Part shown: positions 61,945-64,000 of the stretch, piece after piece | Position numbering within the stretch: the stretch's first letter is position 1 | Layout: every line of letters starts with the position of its first letter | Origin: Hydractinia symbiolongicarpus | Lineage: Eukaryota; Cnidaria; Hydrozoa; Anthoathecata; Hydractiniidae | Assembly: GCF_029227915.1 (NCBI RefSeq) | Contig: NC_079879.1 | Coordinates: 23,018,501-23,082,500 of the forward strand | DNA: 64,000 nucleotides | Direction: 5' to 3' | The notes under the pieces: generated by a model | Database searches by the model: none | What the model was told of the DNA's origin: nothing | Seen by the model: the letters and a program-made list of their open reading frames with translations, nothing else | Made by a program: the position numbers and the translations under genes

Positions 61945-62787
61945 TAGTGTACATAAAACTTGTTTTAGTAGCAAAAGGTTCTGAAGCTATGACACAGAAC
62001 ACACCAAGACCCACAGCATTGTTTTTTTTTGTTTCATTGTTTTCTTTGTTTTTCAGCATTGTTTCTTTAAAATAGAAAAAAAATTGGCTAGATTCACACC
62101 TAATATAATACAGCATAGTTACACTGTGATTCGTTTAATCTATATTTGGCATTTAACTGAAGTTGCATACTAATTATACTGCAACAGAATATTTGCAGAG
62201 CTAAGCGAAGCGAGCGGAGCCCATTTGGCATTTAAGCGTGTATTATTTTTCTATTTTCTATTTAAAATTTTTTGGATGAAAGTGTCACTTTTTGCACTCG
62301 ATAAGTCAAATTCCCTCAGTCTCTGTTATCCCAATTTTTTCCTGCCTGCTCTACGCTCCGGGAACGAGGTGTCTATTTTTAAGAACACTGTCCTATTCGA
62401 AAATATCATTTGAATAAAACTGTGAAAAACAAAACAAACTGAATTTTTTTGTGTGTTCATATGAGTAAGTTAAGTTGGTGTCATGTTAGGCAACAACAAC
62501 AGCTCATGCAATATGTCACAATATACAACATATGGTTGGAATTATATAGCACCATCTCAAAATGAATGTTGAACAAGGTTAGTAGTTCAAATAAAGTTTG
62601 ATTAGTCTTTGTACAGAGGCAACGTTAGCTAAACAAGCAAGGAAAGATAGCTTTGACTCAGTCTGCAGCTTTTTGTAATTTCTGATAAGTATGGATTAGC
62701 TAGATAATTTATTTGAGATTTTTAGCGATTTTCTTTTGAATTTTGTGATACAAATAAATAGTGAAAATAAAAAAAATCATCTTTAAC

Positions 62788-62864
62788 CAAAAGCGTATTG
62801 ATGTGAACCTTTTCGTCCGAACCTGCTTTTTCTTTCTTTACATCTACTTTACAGATTGCGCAAC
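62788..62864 (-). CDS. Candidate upstream exon of the coiled-coil membrane protein gene
   Basis: A 77-nt stretch bounded by TTTTTCAG and GTTAAAG encodes, after two linking bases, 25 residues: CAICKVDVKKEKAGSDEKVH and then INTLL. It ends in phase 0, which is the phase needed to join the exon at 55772. The hydrophilic, beta-like content would extend the extracellular part. The donor is weak and the joining intron would be about 7 kb, carrying the LINE and copia insertions. No signal peptide exon was found between here and 64000. Confidence 0.45.
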
Positions 62865-64000
62865 CTGAAAAAAACGTTAGCTGTTGCTAACGTTTAGCTG
62901 TTGCTAAAAATTTTTAAACTACAAAATCAGTTGTTAGGAGGAGAGGAACTTTAAATCTGTTTTTGTTAAGCTAAACACAACTTTTTTCTGTTTATTCAGT
63001 TTCTTTATAATTTAACTTGGAAAAAAACATATTCAAACAGTAAAAAAATGTTGTTGTTTTTACTGTTTGTACAACAAGAAAAAAGCTCCTGAAAAACAAT
63101 GTTGTCTGTTACGTCATGCTTTGGTTCAACTTATCTGTTTTGTTCGATTTATCAAATTTGAAGACACTGCAATGCAGGTCAATAACCAGAATGCTTTATA
63201 AGAGTGCACATAACATTGCTCAATTAACCTTTATTTCTGATTTGTATGAAAATGTTTTTAAGATTTTTTACTAAACGCCTATTCTCTGATTTTTCTAGAT
63301 TTTTTTGTTAAACAAACAGAAAAACCCCGGAAAGGGAAAAGTGTGTTTAATTATAGAAACCTAAGAAAATCTATGCCGCAAAATGTTTGCTGTTTATACG
63401 CTCTGAAAACAAGTTCATATTGTATTACATATTACACAGGGACCTGTATGTTCCTGCTCTGCAACCCTGTATAATGATCTGGACCTGCCTACTATGCCCT
63501 TGCCTGTACCACCCACACCTTGGCTACTCCTGCCTTGCAGATTCCTTGCTGTGCTTAATGCCTTTGCCTTGGCAACCTCTCTGCATCCCTTTCTATACAT
63601 TGAATAAAAGTTTTCCTTGACTATACTGTATGCAATATTATCATTATTATAAAAATTATAAATTTCTAAACATGAAAAAACAACATACTTGTTGAAAGAA
63701 AACCAAATATATAACAACATTCATCATTTAGTAGCTAGCTAGCTAGCTAAGCTGCATGTTCTCGTATATCGTCGTTAAAAAGGTGGTGTCAGCATATCTA
63801 CAAGTAAATGTTGATGAAATATATGAAAGTGTTCTGTGAAAATATATAGCTATCAAAATTATTTGATGGTATTAAAATCAAATCACACATAAGTTAAGTA
63901 AAAGTAAAAAAAACTTAAAGACCTAGATTGAATTTAGTTTTCCAACAACATCGCTTTCTAATTCTAAATTCTTGGAACTATACAAACAAAACAAATGATT
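62865..64000. other. Right end of the window, no supported gene
   Basis: AT-rich. A (TAGC)n stretch lies at 63731-63749. A block at about 63465-63600 is rich in CCTGCC/CCTTGCC phrases and GC-richer than its surroundings; it may be repeat-derived. The first exons of the coiled-coil gene may lie beyond the window. Confidence 0.4.

Noticed and set aside
63415-63720. 101-codon minus-strand frame at the right end
   Set aside because: The sequence is repeat-like (CCTGCC/CCTTGCC phrases), with no domain, and the N-terminal part is AT-rich random sequence.

Overview
The window is eukaryotic, AT-rich and intron-rich, and reads as an animal genome, most likely a cnidarian and plausibly a hydrozoan. 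The main reason is a cluster of astacin zinc-metalloproteases that each carry two C-terminal six-cysteine ShKT domains, an architecture typical of cnidarians. A Hex-type homeobox gene, a many-exon coiled-coil membrane protein, copia-type and non-LTR retroelements, a tRNA-derived SINE and many short fold-back repeats fit the same picture. Species level is inference. All gene models were assembled by eye from splice signals and phase bookkeeping; no transcript was available.

Layout. (1) 252-21743: four astacin-ShKT paralogues with the same nine-exon structure and phases. A (252-3077), B (6981-10456) and C (15017-17208) are on the minus strand; D (19077-21743) is on the plus strand, head-to-head with C. 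B, C and D are intact (381, 376 and 374 aa). A has an in-frame stop in its exon 3 and a one-base insertion in its exon 5, so it reads as a young pseudogene. (2) 25136-29529: a two-exon gene for a 1072-aa membrane protein with a signal peptide, a beta-helix-like ectodomain, a cysteine-rich region and eight or nine hydrophobic segments. (3) 33761-37004, minus: a two-exon homeobox gene with an HHEX-type homeodomain and an N-terminal eh1 repressor motif; a 55-bp tandem duplication changes the frame of its C-terminal tail. (4) 40919-55772, minus, probably extending to 62864 and beyond: about 30 small exons for a single-pass membrane protein with a long, charged, helical cytoplasmic part. EVC2/limbin is the best guess, at low confidence. 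Its introns hold a tandem repeat array, a SINE, a perfect palindrome, a decayed LINE and an internally deleted copia-like element with matching 103-bp LTRs, a tRNA-Met-type primer site and near-matching target duplications.

Mobile DNA. The most notable repeat set is five copies of a short (about 75-150 bp) element ending in a strong hairpin a few bases before CTAG-T, the layout of a Helitron 3' end. Two related fold-back families with ends like CCTCGATCCCAG / CTGGGATCGAGG and CCTCGTCCCCAGG / CCTGGGGACGAGG, a 521-bp element with terminal inverted repeats and a 285-bp inverted-repeat element with a tRNA-like core also occur.

Working together: the astacins look like secreted, zymogen-controlled proteases that vary mainly in the ShKT tail. 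B and D, in opposite orientation, are far more alike in the last exon than elsewhere, which suggests gene conversion of the tail. The remaining genes have no evident functional link to that cluster.
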